A stretch of DNA of 64,000 bases from an uncultured Eubacterium sp. Its GTDB lineage: Bacteria > Bacillota > Clostridia > Oscillospirales > Acutalibacteraceae. This document shows, piece after piece, positions 42,935-52,048 of this stretch (positions are counted from its first letter, which is position 1; every line of letters begins with the position of its first letter). The stretch is taken from contig UQCC01000009.1 in NCBI GenBank assembly GCA_900539325.1, positions 1 through 64,000 of the forward strand, given 5' to 3'. Both the position numbers and the translations under genes were made by a program. The notes under the pieces were generated by a model. It searched no databases. It was not told the DNA's origin and saw nothing but the letters and a program-made list of their open reading frames with translations.

Positions 42935-44083
42935 TTATGCCATAATCTTTTTGTAAAGCTCTTTAAGTTCTGCTTCGTTTGTATCTCTTGGGTTGCCCGG
43001 ACGGCAAGCATCTGCGTATGCATCTGCTGCAAGAACATCAAGGTCTTCTTCTCTTACCTTTTCGTTAACAGCCGGAATGCCTACATCGGCAGAAAGCTTT
43101 TTAACTGCGTCAACGGCAGCCTTTCTGTATTCTTCCTGTGACATTTCGTCAACGCCTTCAACACCCATAGCACGAGCAATTTCTCTGTACTTTTCGCCTG
43201 TGAAGTCCTCGTTGTATTCCATAACGATAGGAAGCATCATAGCACAAGCAACACCGTGAGGTGTGTCATAGTGAGCACCAAGTGTGTGAGCGATTGAGTG
43301 TGCAATGCCAAGACCTACATTTGAGAAGCCCATACCTGCGATATACTGTGCAAGTGCCATACCCTCTCTGTCCTCAGGCTTGTTTTCAACTGCACCACGG
43401 AGATGCTTTGCGATAAGTTTGATTGCCTCAAGGTGGAACATATCAGACATTTCCCAAGCGCCCTTTGTTGTGTAGCCCTCGATAGCGTGTGTGAGTGCGT
43501 CCATACCTGTTGAAGCTGTAAGACCCTTTGGCATTGATGACATCATATCAGGGTCAACAACCGCATATTCAGGAATATCGTTTTCGTCAACGCAAACAAA
43601 CTTTCTTTCCTTTTGAACATCTGTGATTACATAGTTGATTGTAACCTCGGCAGCTGTGCCTGCTGTTGTCGGAACTGCGATTGTAGGAACAGCATGATTC
43701 TTTGTAGGAGCAACGCCCTCAAGTGAACGAACATCTGCAAATTCAGGGTTTGCAATGATGATACCGATAGCCTTTGCTGTGTCCATTGAAGAACCGCCGC
43801 CGATAGCGATGATTGAATCTGCACCGCAAGCCTTGAAGCTTTCTACACCGTCAACAACATTTTCGATTGTTGGGTTTGGCTTGATACCCGAATAAACTGT
43901 GTATGGAATTTTTGCTTCGTCAAGAAGGTCTGTTACCTTTGAAGTAACGCCGAACTTGATAAGGTCAGGGTCGGAACATACAAAAATGTGCTTCCATCCC
44001 TTTGATTGAGCAATAGGAGCAATTTCCTTGATTGCACCCTTGCCGTGATATGAAACCGTGTTAAGTACTATTCTGTTAGCCAT
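42935..44083 (-). CDS. Iron-containing alcohol dehydrogenase
   Basis: Cytoplasmic group III dehydrogenase, 382 residues. It has the NAD-binding IAIGGGSSMDTAKAIG, the metal ligands in GMDALTHAIEGY and GIAHSIAHTLGAHYDTPHG, and the usual two-domain order. Related enzymes reduce lactaldehyde, butanal or 1,3-propanediol precursors; the substrate is not predictable. It could take up electrons in fermentation, or reduce lactaldehyde from deoxysugars, though no fucose or rhamnose genes are here. It stands alone between two terminators. Confidence 0.93.
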   Translation of the reverse strand: MANRIVLNTVSYHGKGAIKEIAPIAQSKGWKHIFVCSDPDLIKFGVTSKVTDLLDEAKIPYTVYSGIKPNPTIENVVDGVESFKACGADSIIAIGGGSSMDTAKAIGIIIANPEFADVRSLEGVAPTKNHAVPTIAVPTTAGTAAEVTINYVITDVQKERKFVCVDENDIPEYAVVDPDMMSSMPKGLTASTGMDALTHAIEGYTTKGAWEMSDMFHLEAIKLIAKHLRGAVENKPEDREGMALAQYIAGMGFSNVGLGIAHSIAHTLGAHYDTPHGVACAMMLPIVMEYNEDFTGEKYREIARAMGVEGVDEMSQEEYRKAAVDAVKKLSADVGIPAVNEKVREEDLDVLAADAYADACRPGNPRDTNEAELKELYKKIMA

Positions 44084-44120
44084 AGTGAAAACCTCCGTTT
44101 TTTCTTTATCAATTTTCTAT

Positions 44121-44129
44121 ATTATACCA
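44121..44129 (-). promoter_or_regulatory. Extended -10 element of the alcohol dehydrogenase gene
   Basis: TGGTATAAT (TG-n-TATAAT) on the minus strand about 38 bp before the start, without a good -35. Confidence 0.5.
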
Positions 44130-44219
44130 CAAAATTTTAAATAAGTATTGTTAAATTTTTAACAATTATTTAAGAATTTTTACTTTTTTGGTAAATAAAG
44201 GAAGAATTTTAACGCAAAT

Positions 44220-44257
44220 CGGAGCTTTTACGAGCAAAACCAATCGCAAAAGCCCCG
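44220..44257 (-). terminator. Hairpin at the end of the GH136-GH112 operon
   Basis: A 14-bp stem CGGGGCTTTTGCGA/TCGTAAAAGCTCCG with two G-T pairs and a 10-nt loop, 17 bp after the GH112 stop. The following T-run is short. Confidence 0.65.
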
Positions 44258-44274
44258 ATATTTTTAATGCCTAA

Positions 44275-46470
44275 TTAAATTTGGTACCACTTGATTTCGT
44301 TTGCTTCAAGATGCAATTCAAAGCTTGTGCCGTCACCGACATAAACAGTTGTATCCTGTGGCTCATAAGTGTTGTTTACAACGCAATACTTGCCGTTTTT
44401 AACATAAGCGTGAACCTCAACATTGTAGTTTGTTGAATACCAGCAATGAAGTTCGTCTTCTGCCGAAGCACTCCACAAAACCGCACGGTAAAGCACACGG
44501 CTGTTCTCGAACGAATACGGAAGTCCGCTGATATAAACGCCTCTGCCTTTGCCGAATTCTCTGACAGCCATCTGAACTTCTTCTGCGTGTCTTACGGCAA
44601 ACGGAAGTTCGGTTGCATTTTGAACAAGAACGGTTGTGCCGTCAAGAGCAACAATATTCTTCTTGCCCTCGCCGAAATCAACATTGCCGTTTTCGGTATC
44701 TGCAAGGATGAAATGATCTCTGTGTTCCTCGGTGTTGTATCTGCGAGTGTTGAGAGTGAAGCCGTTTTCTTCCTCAACGCCCAAAACATCATTGAGTTGG
44801 AAGAACTTGCCCTGCCAATGATGAGCGGCAGGCTCGCCGACACCGATAAATCCGCCGCCGTTGAATACGAACTTTTTAACGGCTGTGATGATTTGCTCAT
44901 CTGCCCAATATTCGCCGCCCGACTGTGCCGTGTCTGCATCGCCGACATTGATGATAACATCAAACTTGTCGAGGAAGTTGTTGTCATTCTTAATATCATC
45001 AAAGCTGATGAACGAAACATCAAACGGGGCACCGCTCAAAGACTCGATAACACCGAAATAAGAATAGTTCTGTCTGTAATAAAGACCGTGGTGAACCATA
45101 TGATTTGACCAAGAACGCATCTTGCCCCAACAGTTGAGCACTGCAACTTTCTTTACGCAATAAGGAGTTACGCCCTGAACATTATCATAAAGTGTGCGGA
45201 ACTCATCGCAAACGCCCTTGATGTAATCAACAAACTCAGGGAATTTGAGCGCAAGTTTGAGATAACCGCCGTAGCCGATACGCTGAATAGGGCTTCTCAA
45301 AATTGCTCGTCTTGCCGTTACCCAATTTACCTTTGCTTCATAAATAGGGTCGCCGCCCTCACAGAAAACATCAGGGAAGAAATATGGCAAAAATCTGCCC
45401 TCGGTATATTTTACATTTTTAATATCGCTGAAAAGACGAAGTGTTGCACCATTGCCGACACTGCCTACAACAGCGTCAAGACCGATTGATGCAAAGTCAT
45501 CCATAAACGGCTCCATACCAATCCAATGGTCGCCCATAAACATCATAGCTTCCTTGCCGTACTCGTGAACAATATCCACCATTTCTTTAGCAAGTTTGGC
45601 AACCTCACGCATTTGAAACTTTTGGAAATCCTTGAATTCCTTTGACGGGATACGATATGTGTTGTTCATATATCCCTGGTCAATGATGAACTCAGGACGG
45701 AACTTGTAGCCGACTTCTTTTTCAAATTGTTCAAGGATATACGGGCTTACGGATGCCGAATAGCCGAACCAATCAACAAACTTTTCTCTTGCAAATTCAT
45801 CAAACACAAGAGTGAACTGATGGAAAAATGTTGTGAATCTGACAACATCAACATAATCGTGAGTGTCAAGGAATCTGCGAAGTCTGTCGAGCGAATGTGC
45901 TCTTGTCTTTGGCTGACGAACATCAAAGGTAATCTGCGGTTCAACATCTTTCCACTCGTTGACAACAGCGTTGTACATATGAACCGGGTCCCACATAATG
46001 TAAGCAAGAAAACTTACTGTATACTCGTGGAACGGTGTGCACTTGTTGATTGTTACATTACCCGTTGCCTCGTCATATTCCCAATCGGTCGGAGCAACAA
46101 CCTCACCTGTTGTGCGGTCGATAACCTCCCACCATCTTGTGATGTCGTCACGGTTGTTGACCTTGAGCATATCGGGATAAAGATGATTCATAAGATGAAT
46201 TTCAAGATTTGACTCGGTTGCTGTATAAAACGGAGTCATAATGTACATCTGCTGAATTTCATCAGGATTTGCCTTTGCCCATTCGTTATCTTTTCTTGTG
46301 GTGTAATAGGTTGCATAAATCTTTGCACCTGTGTCTTTAAGTTCCTGTGGGAACTCTGTACCGTCACAGTCACGGATTGCGTCTGCACCCCATTCGTCCA
46401 TAATTTCAAGGGTTTCCTTAACCACATCCATATCGGTTGGAATAGTTACTCTGCCTTTGTTTTGTGCCAT
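44275..46470 (-). CDS. GH112 1,3-beta-galactosyl-N-acetylhexosamine phosphorylase
   Basis: Phosphorolyses lacto-N-biose (Gal-b1,3-GlcNAc) and/or galacto-N-biose (Gal-b1,3-GalNAc) to galactose-1-phosphate and the N-acetylhexosamine. The 731-residue protein matches GH112 throughout. The predicted general acid is D314 in MGDHWIGMEP (D313 in the Bifidobacterium enzyme). Other landmarks are GRVTIPTDMDVV at the N-terminus and the glutamine amidotransferase-like domain with GGGFIGVGEPAAHHW. No signal peptide, so it is cytoplasmic. It follows the GH136-like genes by 12 bp. Preference between the two disaccharides cannot be read with confidence. Confidence 0.96.
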   Translation of the reverse strand: MAQNKGRVTIPTDMDVVKETLEIMDEWGADAIRDCDGTEFPQELKDTGAKIYATYYTTRKDNEWAKANPDEIQQMYIMTPFYTATESNLEIHLMNHLYPDMLKVNNRDDITRWWEVIDRTTGEVVAPTDWEYDEATGNVTINKCTPFHEYTVSFLAYIMWDPVHMYNAVVNEWKDVEPQITFDVRQPKTRAHSLDRLRRFLDTHDYVDVVRFTTFFHQFTLVFDEFAREKFVDWFGYSASVSPYILEQFEKEVGYKFRPEFIIDQGYMNNTYRIPSKEFKDFQKFQMREVAKLAKEMVDIVHEYGKEAMMFMGDHWIGMEPFMDDFASIGLDAVVGSVGNGATLRLFSDIKNVKYTEGRFLPYFFPDVFCEGGDPIYEAKVNWVTARRAILRSPIQRIGYGGYLKLALKFPEFVDYIKGVCDEFRTLYDNVQGVTPYCVKKVAVLNCWGKMRSWSNHMVHHGLYYRQNYSYFGVIESLSGAPFDVSFISFDDIKNDNNFLDKFDVIINVGDADTAQSGGEYWADEQIITAVKKFVFNGGGFIGVGEPAAHHWQGKFFQLNDVLGVEEENGFTLNTRRYNTEEHRDHFILADTENGNVDFGEGKKNIVALDGTTVLVQNATELPFAVRHAEEVQMAVREFGKGRGVYISGLPYSFENSRVLYRAVLWSASAEDELHCWYSTNYNVEVHAYVKNGKYCVVNNTYEPQDTTVYVGDGTSFELHLEANEIKWYQI

Positions 46471-46482
46471 AGTTATACCTCG

Positions 46483-47775
46483 TTAATCTATAATTTCTAT
46501 TTTATTATTTTTAAGCGTCATTTTGCCGTGATTTCTCTTGCGTTTGAGCGGAACACTCTTACGCATATAGAATTCGTTGTCCGCAACATAAGCGTCAGGA
46601 TTGCCCGACGGACTTAAAATTCCGCCCAAATCGTCATAGCTTACATTATTGACAAATGTATTATGCACGGCTTCTCCGAGGCAGAACATCATACAGCCGC
46701 CCTCGTTGAGCCTTGAATAATTGTACTTATATGTAGTTCCGTCACCCGAATCGGCGTCCCACGGCATACCGTCTTGATTGAGCTTTGTGTCTACGCCCTC
46801 GTTGTATTGAAGCAAAGCATTTTTGCACTTCCACGGCCAAATTGCCGCCGCAACCTTGCCCATTCTCTTGCCCGGCTTGGTATAAACACGGTCGTTCATC
46901 TCGGTTGCACAAGTGTCCGAAACATTGTGTTCAACAAGCGGAGTGAGTGCATACATAGGCGTGATTGCGTCACCGCCGATATTCTTTGTGTAATTGCCTG
47001 TAATCAAAATGTTGAGGTTGCCGTACTTCTCAAAGGTTTCCTCTTTAAGTTCCTTGCCTGCAAAATCTGCGTGGCGATAGGAATAGCCGACTGCTATGCC
47101 CCATCTGCTGACATTCTTTACAAAACAGCCCTCAACGGTTACACCGTCATATCTTGCAACGCCTGTTTTGCTTTCGTCTGCAGGCTTAAAGGCTGTCATA
47201 TAAATGCCGCCGTTGTTCATATGCTTGTTGTAAACATTGCCGTTGACATCGTGAACAAAAAGATTTTTGAGCGTGATTGAATGAAGCGTACCTCTGTTTT
47301 GAGCAACAACGGCAACGCCTGTTCTGTCCCTCTTGTCTGGGTCGCTGTACGCCTCGGGAGTTGTAAACTCCTCTTTGTTTGCAATTTCTATATCGTGAAT
47401 AACAATATTTTCCACATCGTAAAGAAGAACGGAGGAACTTACATCACCCTTGTAAACATGACCGCCGAAATCAAGCTTTGTGCCGTAATCCTGATGCCAA
47501 ACGCCCTCACCGTTTGTGTTGATGAAAGGCATTCTGCCCTCCTCGCCGTAAGGAGCAATTTCGATAGCCTCGCCGTCAATACTGCCGCAGTTTTTAAGGT
47601 GCAAAAACTGATTGTTAAACACCGAGCCGTATTCAAGCAAAATCTTATCGCCCGGATTTATTTGAAGCGAATTGACCTTGTCAAGAGTTAAAAAGGCGGT
47701 TTCGGGTGTGAGTCCGTCATTGTTGTCGTTACCGTTAAGAGAGCTTGCGTAATATGTTGTTGACTTCATTTTCAT
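46483..47775 (-). CDS. GH136-like lacto-N-biosidase, catalytic beta-helix subunit
   Basis: Right-handed parallel beta-helix protein of 430 residues. Placement in GH136 rests on the fold, on the pair of genes, and on the Asp cluster QDGMPWDADSGD: D335 and D342 are 7 residues apart, as are the catalytic D411/D418 of Bifidobacterium LnbX. GH136 enzymes release lacto-N-biose from lacto-N-tetraose; the next gene can phosphorolyse that product. Unlike the known extracellular enzymes there is no signal peptide. An alternative start is the ATG at 47769. It overlaps the upstream small gene by about 40 bp. Confidence 0.75.
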   Translation of the reverse strand: MKMKSTTYYASSLNGNDNNDGLTPETAFLTLDKVNSLQINPGDKILLEYGSVFNNQFLHLKNCGSIDGEAIEIAPYGEEGRMPFINTNGEGVWHQDYGTKLDFGGHVYKGDVSSSVLLYDVENIVIHDIEIANKEEFTTPEAYSDPDKRDRTGVAVVAQNRGTLHSITLKNLFVHDVNGNVYNKHMNNGGIYMTAFKPADESKTGVARYDGVTVEGCFVKNVSRWGIAVGYSYRHADFAGKELKEETFEKYGNLNILITGNYTKNIGGDAITPMYALTPLVEHNVSDTCATEMNDRVYTKPGKRMGKVAAAIWPWKCKNALLQYNEGVDTKLNQDGMPWDADSGDGTTYKYNYSRLNEGGCMMFCLGEAVHNTFVNNVSYDDLGGILSPSGNPDAYVADNEFYMRKSVPLKRKRNHGKMTLKNNKIEIID

Positions 47776-48181
47776 ACTCCTCCTCTCTTATCTTCTTGTA
47801 AACTACATCTCTTGATTCCTTAAATCTGAACTTGTCGCCGTTATAACGGGTGAACAAGTCCTTATTTGATTTGTAAAAATCTTTAAGCTGAGCTTTTTCA
47901 ATAGGCTTGTAACTATAATTAATGCCTTTTTTCTCGGAAACAAAATCCAACTTAAAGCGTGTAAGCTCCCAATCAAGATAAACGGGAAGCGTAAACTGCT
48001 TTAAGCCGTAAACAATCTCACCGTTTGCAAGAGCGTTTTTACGCTTTTCGTTTTCCTTTTCGCATCTTGATTTAAGAGCGTCAATGCTGCTGTCATCAAT
48101 AAGTCCGAGCTTTTCGGCAAAGGCAAGGCACGCTTTTGCGTACTTCTCCTCTTTTTCGCTCGTGAAAAAAATATTATTCAT
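47735..48181 (-). CDS. GH136-associated helical subunit (N-terminal domain-like)
   Basis: 148-residue charged, mostly helical protein (KACLAFAEKLGLIDD, VYGLKQFTLPVYLDWEL, YKSNKDLFTRYNGDKFRF). It resembles the helical domain I that precedes the GH136 beta-helix in Clostridial enzymes, which in Roseburia is also encoded by a separate gene. That domain is needed for folding or forms part of the active site. The ATG at 48181 with GAGAGGG upstream is preferred over an earlier in-frame ATG at 48217. The end overlaps the catalytic subunit, indicating translational coupling and a fixed ratio. Confidence 0.65.
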   Translation of the reverse strand: MNNIFFTSEKEEKYAKACLAFAEKLGLIDDSSIDALKSRCEKENEKRKNALANGEIVYGLKQFTLPVYLDWELTRFKLDFVSEKKGINYSYKPIEKAQLKDFYKSNKDLFTRYNGDKFRFKESRDVVYKKIREEEYENEVNNILRKLS

Positions 48182-48247
48182 AGTCCCTCTCCGATTGTTA
48201 TTTATGCCCGACTGCAAGCCACCGTTTTTAGGCTAAAAGTTGCAAAT

Positions 48248-48265
48248 CGGCATATCCGGCATATC
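48248..48265. repeat. Tandem 9-bp repeat in the GH136 leader
   Basis: Two perfect adjacent copies of CGGCATATC lie between the -10 element and the start codon of the GH136-GH112 operon. This position fits a regulator site, but only two copies are present. Confidence 0.5.
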
Positions 48266-48272
48266 TCATTTA

Positions 48273-48302
48273 ATTATAATATATAATATAGGCAATATTC
48301 AA
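48273..48302 (-). promoter_or_regulatory. Promoter of the GH136-GH112 operon
   Basis: TTGAAT, an 18-nt spacer and TATAAT on the minus strand, about 92 bp before the small-subunit start. The long leader contains the 9-bp tandem repeat. Confidence 0.6.
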
Positions 48303-48381
48303 GGCACAATCAAAATCAGGCAATAGAAAAACTCTATGTTTTTTTAGTTAATATTACCAAAAATCTCGGCATTAAATTTTC

Positions 48382-48410
48382 TTGAAACAACCGAAATTTT
48401 TTGGTAAACT
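48382..48410 (+). promoter_or_regulatory. Promoter of tex
   Basis: TTGAAA, a 17-nt spacer and TAAACT, 29 bp before the start. Confidence 0.55.
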
Positions 48411-48439
48411 GAATATATCACATAAAAAAGGAAGTAACT

Positions 48440-50614
48440 ATGGATATAGTAAAACAATTAGAGCTTGAATTTTCGCTCAAGCCGTGGCAGGCAGAAAACA
48501 CGGTGAAACTCATTGATGACGGAAATACAATTCCGTTCATCGCACGATACAGAAAAGAAGCCACAGGCTCACTTGACGACCAACTTTTAAGAGAGTTGAA
48601 CGACAGGCTGAATTATCTCCGTTCACTTGAGGAGCAAAAGGAAAAAATCATTGCGTCAATCACCGAACAGGAGAAAATGACGGACGACATTGCAAAATCC
48701 ATCGAAAACGCAAAGACGATGACAGAACTTGAAGACATCTACCGTCCGTTCCGTCCAAAGAGAAAAACAAGGGCTTCCGTTGCAAAGGCACTCGGACTTG
48801 AACCGCTTGCGGAGGCAATTTATGCACAGGAAAAAGGCACTCCCGCTCCCGAAATTTTGGCAGAGGACTACCTGACCGATGAGGTGCCTGATATTGAAAG
48901 TGCGCTTCAAGGTGCAAAAGACATCATTGCAGAACTTGTATCAGACGACCCTAACGGCAGAAAACTCATCCGCTACGCAGTGCACAACAACGGTATGCTC
49001 ACATCAAAGGGAGCAGATGACGACCTCGGCGTGTACGAAATGTACAAGGAATACAGCGAACCTGTAAAATCCATTGCAGGACACAGGGTTTTGGCTGTTA
49101 ACAGAGGCGAAAAAGAGGGCAAACTCAAGGTTTCAATCGACTTTGACAAAACAATTGTCACCGACCTTTTGTTCAACATTCACTGCAAAAACAATACAAA
49201 GGCGACCGACCTTGTAATTGAAGCGGTTGAGGATTCGTTCAGCCGTCTTATATTCCCGTCAATCGAGCGAGAAATCCGCAACGAACTAACCGACAAAGCC
49301 TGCGAATCTTCAATAAAAGTTTTTGGCGAAAACACACGCCAACTCCTTATGCAACCACCTGTTAAGGGCAATGTAACAATCGGGCTTGACCCCGGCTATC
49401 GCACGGGCTGTAAGGTTGCCGTTATCAGCGAAACGGGCAAGGTGCTCGACACGGGCGTTATCTACCCTGCACCGCCGCACAACAAAATTGACGAAGCGAA
49501 AAAAACAATCACCGCACTTGTGAAAAAGCACAATGTAAAAATGTTTGCCATCGGCAACGGCACGGCGTCGCACGAAACCGAGGTTTTTGCCGCCGAACTC
49601 ATCAAGGAACTTGACTGCGGTATAACATATATGGTTGTAAGCGAAGCAGGTGCTTCCGTTTACAGTGCGTCAAAGCTTGCTGCGGAGGAATTCCCGCAAT
49701 TCGATGTCAGCTTGCGTAGTGCCGTGAGCATTGCAAGACGACTCCAAGACCCGCTTGCCGAACTTGTAAAAATCGACCCAAAGGCAATCGGAGTAGGTCA
49801 GTATCAACACGATATGCCGCAAAAGGAATTGTCTGCAGAACTTGACGGTGTGGTTGAAAGCTGTGTAAACAGCGTTGGCGTTGACCTCAACACCGCATCA
49901 CCGCAATTACTTTCAAGAGTTGCCGGTGTGTCAAGTGCGGTGGCAAAAAACATTGTTGCGTACCGTGAAGAAAACGGCTCGTTCACATCAAGAAGTCAAC
50001 TCAAAAAGGTAGCAAAATTAGGACCTAAGGCGTTTGAGCAATGTGCCGGATTTTTGCGTGTTGCCGAAAGCAAAAATGTGCTTGACAACACAGCAGTTCA
50101 CCCTGAAAGCTATGCCGCCGCAAAGGAACTTTTGAGCCTTTGCGATGTGTCGGAAAACGACATCAAATCGGGCAATATCACAAAACTTCAATCACAGGTG
50201 CAAACAATCGGCACATCGGCACTTGCACAAAAGCTTGACATCGGTGAGCCAACCCTCGTTGACATTGTAAGCGAACTTTCAAAACCGGGCCGTGACCCAA
50301 GAGATGAACTGCCAAAGCCGCTTTTACGCACAGATGTTATGGGCATGGAGGACCTAAAAGCCGGAATGGAACTCAACGGCACGGTTAGAAATGTTATCGA
50401 CTTTGGTGCGTTTGTTGACATCGGCGTGCATCAAGACGGACTTGTGCACATCAGCCAAATTACAAACCGCTACATCAAGCATCCGTCGGATGTGCTTAAA
50501 GTAGGCGACATTGTAACCGTTTGGGTACTCTCCGTTGATGTTGACAAAAAGCGAATTTCGCTGACAATGAAAGACCCGAATGAAAAAAAAGACAAAAATA
50601 AAACACAGCGTTAA
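48440..50614 (+). CDS. tex: Tex-family S1 RNA-binding transcription accessory protein
   Basis: 724-residue cytoplasmic nucleic-acid-binding protein, homologous to bacterial Tex and eukaryotic Spt6. Order: N-terminal helical region (FIARYRKEATGSLDD, LEDIYRPFRPKRKT), a YqgF-like RNase H fold (GLDPGYRTGCKVAVI near 314), helix-hairpin-helix repeats (VDLNTASPQLLSRVAGVSSAVAKNIVAYR, as landmark near 475-505), and a C-terminal S1 domain (LNGTVRNVIDFGAFVDIGVHQDGLVH near 645-715). Complete and typical in length. Confidence 0.96.
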   Translation: MDIVKQLELEFSLKPWQAENTVKLIDDGNTIPFIARYRKEATGSLDDQLLRELNDRLNYLRSLEEQKEKIIASITEQEKMTDDIAKSIENAKTMTELEDIYRPFRPKRKTRASVAKALGLEPLAEAIYAQEKGTPAPEILAEDYLTDEVPDIESALQGAKDIIAELVSDDPNGRKLIRYAVHNNGMLTSKGADDDLGVYEMYKEYSEPVKSIAGHRVLAVNRGEKEGKLKVSIDFDKTIVTDLLFNIHCKNNTKATDLVIEAVEDSFSRLIFPSIEREIRNELTDKACESSIKVFGENTRQLLMQPPVKGNVTIGLDPGYRTGCKVAVISETGKVLDTGVIYPAPPHNKIDEAKKTITALVKKHNVKMFAIGNGTASHETEVFAAELIKELDCGITYMVVSEAGASVYSASKLAAEEFPQFDVSLRSAVSIARRLQDPLAELVKIDPKAIGVGQYQHDMPQKELSAELDGVVESCVNSVGVDLNTASPQLLSRVAGVSSAVAKNIVAYREENGSFTSRSQLKKVAKLGPKAFEQCAGFLRVAESKNVLDNTAVHPESYAAAKELLSLCDVSENDIKSGNITKLQSQVQTIGTSALAQKLDIGEPTLVDIVSELSKPGRDPRDELPKPLLRTDVMGMEDLKAGMELNGTVRNVIDFGAFVDIGVHQDGLVHISQITNRYIKHPSDVLKVGDIVTVWVLSVDVDKKRISLTMKDPNEKKDKNKTQR

Positions 50615-50637
50615 GCCGTGTTTAAAAGCATTTTGTA

Positions 50638-51207
50638 TTAATTTGATTTTATAATCGCCAACACATAATCGCCGAGGAATTGAAGCTCGGCGGTTATTTT
50701 TTTGCCGTCAAGTATAATTGATTTACCTCTTGTGAGCGGCAGAACATCAATGCCGTCATACAGCATTTTTACGCCGTCACCCGTAAGTTTTGACAACGCT
50801 TCTTTGAGCGTCCACAAAACCGTGAGCCTTACTTCGTCATCTCCTGCCCACGCTTGTTCGTTTTCGGTAAAAAAGCGGCTTGACACGGATTTTGTAACCC
50901 TACCGACTCTTTCAATATCCACGCCGACAGGAATATCAAACACCGCCAAAACGCAGTATTTTCCGCTGTGTGACACGGATAAAAACCTACCGTCTTTGAG
51001 GTACGGTTTGCCGTTTTCGGTATAAAAAACTTCGTCCTCTTTTATGCCTGCATTGTCAAAAAGCACACCGACACAAAGGCACAAAACGGCATCATTTTCG
51101 TCCTTAAATTCAAGCGATTTTTTGTACCTTTTAGGATAATTTTGCTTAATAAAATCAACCGCCGCCGAAGTAAGTTCGGCAACGGTCATTGAATAAATTT
51201 TGTTCAT
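50638..51207 (-). CDS. Sfp-type 4'-phosphopantetheinyl transferase
   Basis: Transfers phosphopantetheine from CoA to carrier proteins; 189 residues. The metal-binding motif is VGVDIERVGR and the second motif FFTENEQAW..LWTLKEALSKLTGDG, both intact. There are no PKS or NRPS genes in the window, so its target (fatty acid ACP or another carrier) is unknown. The start codon overlaps the stop of the SGNH-like gene by one base and has no good Shine-Dalgarno, so it is probably translated by coupling. Confidence 0.9.
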   Translation of the reverse strand: MNKIYSMTVAELTSAAVDFIKQNYPKRYKKSLEFKDENDAVLCLCVGVLFDNAGIKEDEVFYTENGKPYLKDGRFLSVSHSGKYCVLAVFDIPVGVDIERVGRVTKSVSSRFFTENEQAWAGDDEVRLTVLWTLKEALSKLTGDGVKMLYDGIDVLPLTRGKSIILDGKKITAELQFLGDYVLAIIKSN

Positions 51208-51986
51208 TAGAAATAAAAATACCTTTGTATAAATTCTTCAACCTTTGGGCCGTAAACGCTGTTGTAGCCTGCTTTTGTAGGCGAAGAATCATCAACCAAA
51301 TACAGCTTTTTTTCTTTTTTGTCAAAAGAAATTTCGTCATTATTATAAAAATTAATTACCTTAGTGCCCCACTTTTCGGCAACGGCATTTGCCGCATTGA
51401 CAACCTCGGCATATTTCTTTTCATCATCACTCGGACAGGTGATAAAAACCACCTTACAGCCCCAATTAAGCTCTGCACTTGCACAAATATATTCCATTGC
51501 TCCGTAAAGAGTGGTGGTATCATAATCGCCGATATAAAAGCTGTTTGTAAGCTCGCCGTTTTTCTGTTTGCCGCTTGCGTTGCAAACAGGCACTTCGCAA
51601 AAAACAACATTTGGATTTACATTCTTTTTTACCGCCTTGTTAAAAGCATAAACAAGCGTGTTTTCGTCCTTGCCGTTGAGTTTGTAACCCTCACCGCCGT
51701 ACTTTTTAGCCTTTATACCGTCAACAGCTTTGATATAATCAACAAAAGATTGACCGTCGGATTTTGCACCAAAAGTAAAATCAGAGCCCAAAAAAACATA
51801 TGGGTCGCCCTGCATAACGGAATCTTCATTTTTTTGCAAAGTTTCCGTATTATACTGTTTATTGTTTCCCTTGCTGATTGAGCCTGTTTGCTTACCGTTA
51901 ATCAAAAAAATCGAAACGCCTACAACAATCAAAACAAGAACGGCAACAGCAATTTTTATAATTTGGTTTTTTGATATTTTTTTCAT
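51207..51986 (-). CDS. Membrane-anchored SGNH/GDSL hydrolase-like protein
   Basis: 259 residues from the ATG at 51986 (AAGGAAG before it; a longer frame begins at 52010). One N-terminal transmembrane helix is followed by an extracytoplasmic alpha/beta domain. VFLGSDFTFG replaces the usual GDS block, WGCKVVFITCPSDDEKK is a central strand-loop, and DDSSPTKAGYNSVYG sits where SGNH enzymes have DxxH, so the catalytic His is not evident. It may be a degenerate acyl esterase or a carbohydrate-binding relative. In operon with the phosphopantetheinyl transferase. Confidence 0.65.
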   Translation of the reverse strand: MKKISKNQIIKIAVAVLVLIVVGVSIFLINGKQTGSISKGNNKQYNTETLQKNEDSVMQGDPYVFLGSDFTFGAKSDGQSFVDYIKAVDGIKAKKYGGEGYKLNGKDENTLVYAFNKAVKKNVNPNVVFCEVPVCNASGKQKNGELTNSFYIGDYDTTTLYGAMEYICASAELNWGCKVVFITCPSDDEKKYAEVVNAANAVAEKWGTKVINFYNNDEISFDKKEKKLYLVDDSSPTKAGYNSVYGPKVEEFIQRYFYF

Positions 51987-52003
51987 TAAATCTTCCTTAA
52001 AAC

Positions 52004-52041
52004 AAGGCAAAAACGATAATTTTCACCATCGTCTTTGCCTT
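52004..52041 (-). terminator. Terminator of the giant surface protein gene
   Basis: On the minus strand AAGGCAAAGACGAT pairs with ATCGTTTTTGCCTT (one G-T pair), 8 bp after the stop codon and before the SGNH-like gene. Confidence 0.8.
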
Positions 52042-52048
52042 TTTTATT

